From DASUPK01 sp963763955 (lineage in GTDB: Bacteria; Actinomycetota; Thermoleophilia; Solirubrobacterales; 70-9), in the NCBI GenBank assembly GCA_963763955.1, contig CAVXQP010000024.1:1-64000 (forward strand): a stretch of DNA of 64,000 bases, given 5' to 3'. Under the pieces are notes generated by a model. It had not been told where the DNA came from and did no database searches. It was given only the letters and a program-made list of their open reading frames with translations. The position numbers and the translations under genes were made by a program. This document shows positions 62,300-64,000 of this stretch, piece after piece. The first letter of the stretch is position 1; each line of letters begins with the position of its first letter.

Positions 62300-63036
62300 T
62301 GATGGTCCTCGCCGCCACCAACCGACTGGCCGCCGGCTACGGACGCGTTCCGGCGATCGAGGACGTCACCTTCGCGGTCGACTCGGGCCGGCGCGTCGCG
62401 CTGCTCGGGCCGAACGGCGGCGGCAAGACGACCCTGCTTCGCGTCCTGCTCGGAGAGCTCCGGCCGATGCGGGGAACGGTCGAGGTCGAAGGCAGGGCAG
62501 CGTCGGTCCCGCAGACCGAACGCTCGCGGCTCGACTTCCCCGTCTCCGCGCTCGACGTCGCCCTGATGGGCGCCCTCCCCCGCCTCCCCTGGTGGAGGCG
62601 GCCGGGGCACGGCGATCGCGAGGCCGCCCTCTCGGCGCTCGAGCGGGTCGGCGTCGCCGGGCGGGCGCAGGACACGTTCGGCGACCTCTCCGGGGGACAG
62701 CGGCAACGGGTGCTGATCGCCCGGGGCCTCGTCCAGGACGCGCGCCTGCTGTTGTTGGACGAGCCCTTCTCCGGCCTCGACGTGCCCGCCGCCCGGAGCC
62801 TCGAGGGCCTGATCGGAGAGCTCGCCGCCGAGGGGCGCGGGATCGTCATCGCCACCCACGACCTTGTCCAGGCCAAGCGCTGGGACGAGGTGCTCTGCCT
62901 CAACAGGCGGCAGATCGCCTTCGGTGACCCGGACGAGGTCCTCGACCGCGAGGTGCTGGAGGCGACCTATGCCGGGGCGATCGTCGAGATCCCGGGCAGC
63001 GACCACGTCGGGATCCTCCCGGCCCACCACCATTGA
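62299..63036 (+). CDS. Zinc/manganese ABC transporter ATP-binding protein
   Basis: 245 residues (two consecutive ATGs, the first overlapping the preceding TGA). Walker A is GPNGGGKTT (37-45), signature LSGGQRQRVLIARGL, Walker B RLLLLDEPFSGLD and H-loop VIATHDLVQAKR. VPQTERSRLDFPVSALDVAL is the Q-loop region usual in ZnuC/MntA-type ATPases. A His-rich end (GILPAHHH) could bind metal. The single ATPase must serve both permeases of the operon. Confidence 0.9.
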   Translation: MMVLAATNRLAAGYGRVPAIEDVTFAVDSGRRVALLGPNGGGKTTLLRVLLGELRPMRGTVEVEGRAASVPQTERSRLDFPVSALDVALMGALPRLPWWRRPGHGDREAALSALERVGVAGRAQDTFGDLSGGQRQRVLIARGLVQDARLLLLDEPFSGLDVPAARSLEGLIGELAAEGRGIVIATHDLVQAKRWDEVLCLNRRQIAFGDPDEVLDREVLEATYAGAIVEIPGSDHVGILPAHHH

Positions 63037-63887
63037 TGATCGACTTTCTCACAGACCCTCTCGGGCAGGAGTTCATTCGCCGCGCTCTGCTCGAGGTGGG
63101 TTTGATCTCGCTGGCCGGCGGGGCGTTGGGCTGCTGGGTGATCTTCTACGGCGTTTCGTATGCGGCGGAGTCCCTCTCCCACGCGCTCTTCCCGGGCTTG
63201 GTGATCGCCGCCCTGGCGGGCATCCCGATCCTGGTCGGCGGGATCCCGGGGATCGCGGTGGCAGCCCTGGCGATCGCCCTCGTGGGCCGGGTCCCGGGCA
63301 TCGGGCGAGACACCGCGGTGGCGGTGGTGGTCACCGGGTTCTTCGGTCTCGGTGCGCTCCTGGCCCTCTCCCCCGACTCACCGCCCGGCATCCAGAACCT
63401 GCTCTTCGGGGACATCCTGGCGCCCTCCGACTCCGACCTTGTGATTGCGGCGATCCTCGCCGGGGCGGTGATGCTCAGCCTGGTCGCGATCCACTGGAGA
63501 CTGCTCGCGGTCGCGTTCGACAGGACGACGGCGAGGTCGCTCGGAACGTCGCCCACGACCGCCGACATCGCGGTCCTGATCCTGCTCGCCGCGGCGGTCC
63601 TGGTCGCCGCCCAGGGCCTCGGCACGCTGCTGGCGGTGGCCGCGCTGGTCGGGCCGGCGGCGACGGCGCGCGTCTTCGCCCAGCGGATCGGATCGATGAT
63701 GCTCGCCGCCACTCTGCTGGGAATCGCCGCGGGAATCAGCGGCCTCTACCTCTCCTACTACGCCGGGATCGCGGCTGGGGCCGCGATCGCCGGGTGCATC
63801 GTCGCCGGCTACCTGGTGGCGATCGGCATCGCACTCGTGCTCACGCTGAGGGACCGGCTGGTCCCGGCTACCGAGGTGACCGGATGA
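63036..63887 (+). CDS. Zinc/manganese ABC transporter permease (second)
   Basis: 283 residues. ATG 63036 shares its A with the upstream TGA; a TTG three bases earlier is an alternative. ABC-3 family features are EFIRRALLEVGLISLAGGAL, GVSYAAESLSHALFPGLVIA, NLLFGDILAPSDSDLVIAA and AAQGLGTLLAVAALVGPAAT. About eight or nine hydrophobic segments. With the permease half of the gene at 60524 it probably makes a heterodimeric channel. Overlaps the Fur-family gene by four bases (ATGA). Confidence 0.9.
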   Translation: MIDFLTDPLGQEFIRRALLEVGLISLAGGALGCWVIFYGVSYAAESLSHALFPGLVIAALAGIPILVGGIPGIAVAALAIALVGRVPGIGRDTAVAVVVTGFFGLGALLALSPDSPPGIQNLLFGDILAPSDSDLVIAAILAGAVMLSLVAIHWRLLAVAFDRTTARSLGTSPTTADIAVLILLAAAVLVAAQGLGTLLAVAALVGPAATARVFAQRIGSMMLAATLLGIAAGISGLYLSYYAGIAAGAAIAGCIVAGYLVAIGIALVLTLRDRLVPATEVTG

Positions 63888-64000
63888 AGCGCGCCGCGGG
63901 CACCTGGAGCGAGAGGGCGCTGCGCGCCCTGTCGGAGGCGGGCTTCCGGAGTGGCGGCGGCAGGCGGAAGGTCGTGGAAGTCCTCGGGCACGAGGGCTGC
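63884..64000 (+). CDS. Fur-family regulator, probably Zur (partial, runs off the window)
   Basis: Only the first 39 residues are present: MKRAAGTWSERALRALSEAG, FRSGGGRRKVVEVLGHEGC. The pattern ALxxAGxRxxxxRRxVxExL is the start of the Fur winged helix. Its overlap with a zinc/manganese permease makes Zur (or Mur) the likely subtype. The metal-binding part is outside the window. It would be expected to control its own operon. Confidence 0.75.
   Translation, partial: MKRAAGTWSERALRALSEAGFRSGGGRRKVVEVLGHEGC

Noticed and set aside
1..64000. CRISPR arrays, tRNA/rRNA genes, insertion sequences, phage or toxin-antitoxin genes
   Set aside because: No regularly spaced repeats, tRNA-like folds, transposase or integrase motifs were found on reading both strands; short RNA genes could still have been missed by eye.

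Overview
The window is GC-rich, gene-dense bacterial DNA. High GC, frequent GTG/TTG starts, a mycobacterial-type CysM/CysO/MoeZ sulfur-carrier cysteine pathway, a SufC-SufS-SufU plus Rieske-SufB-SufD iron-sulfur system under an Rrf2 regulator and a c-di-AMP riboswitch before a cell-wall hydrolase all point to Actinomycetota. The overall flavour suggests Thermoleophilia/Solirubrobacterales, but that is inference from gene content. No tRNA, rRNA, insertion sequence, phage gene or CRISPR array was seen.

Layout. (1) 0.1-6.0 kb: a polytopic membrane protein, cysM (minus strand) and a polar amino-acid ABC transporter (binding protein, permease, ATPase) whose reading frames are broken many times. 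(2) 5.9-44.1 kb: a large surface-polysaccharide island. It holds an initiating sugar-phosphate transferase, a Wzx-like flippase, an O-antigen-ligase/polymerase-like protein, a Wzm/Wzt ABC exporter whose ATPase has a C-terminal substrate-recognition extension, about ten glycosyltransferases, at least six SAM methyltransferases plus several degenerate ones, a phytanoyl-CoA-dioxygenase-like oxygenase, a sulfotransferase, three secreted clan GH-A glycosidases (one at the left end, two at the right end) and four copies of one family of GT-C-like membrane proteins. Methylation, hydroxylation and sulfation genes suggest a heavily decorated exported glycan. Gene remnants (a glycosidase C-terminus, a methyltransferase N-terminus, two truncated methyltransferases) show that the island has been reshuffled by recombination between paralogues.

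(3) 44.1-46.0 kb (minus): cysO, a rhodanese-MoeB fusion and a second rhodanese, the sulfur-donor half of the pathway whose synthase, cysM, lies at the other side of the island. Both transcription units carry a related inverted repeat upstream. (4) 46.1-48.0 kb: cupin, HtpX protease, MarR regulator. (5) 48.0-59.4 kb: Fe-S cluster assembly in two blocks (rrf2-sufC-sufS-sufU and rieske-sufB-sufD), separated by a class III cyclase/AAA/TPR protein, an FAD-linked oxidase and a small secreted protein. (6) 59.4-64.0 kb: an NlpC/P60-like hydrolase behind a c-di-AMP riboswitch, then an operon with a 67-residue protein, an unusual zinc/manganese permease fused to its own binding protein, the ATPase, a second permease and the start of a Fur-family (probably Zur) regulator.

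Single-base frame breaks are concentrated at 3.3-6.5, 34.7-37.2 and 39.5-40.5 kb, with scattered single ones elsewhere. The protein sequence between breaks is otherwise well conserved, so many are more likely consensus errors than real pseudogenes. Coordinates for broken genes span the whole reconstructed gene.
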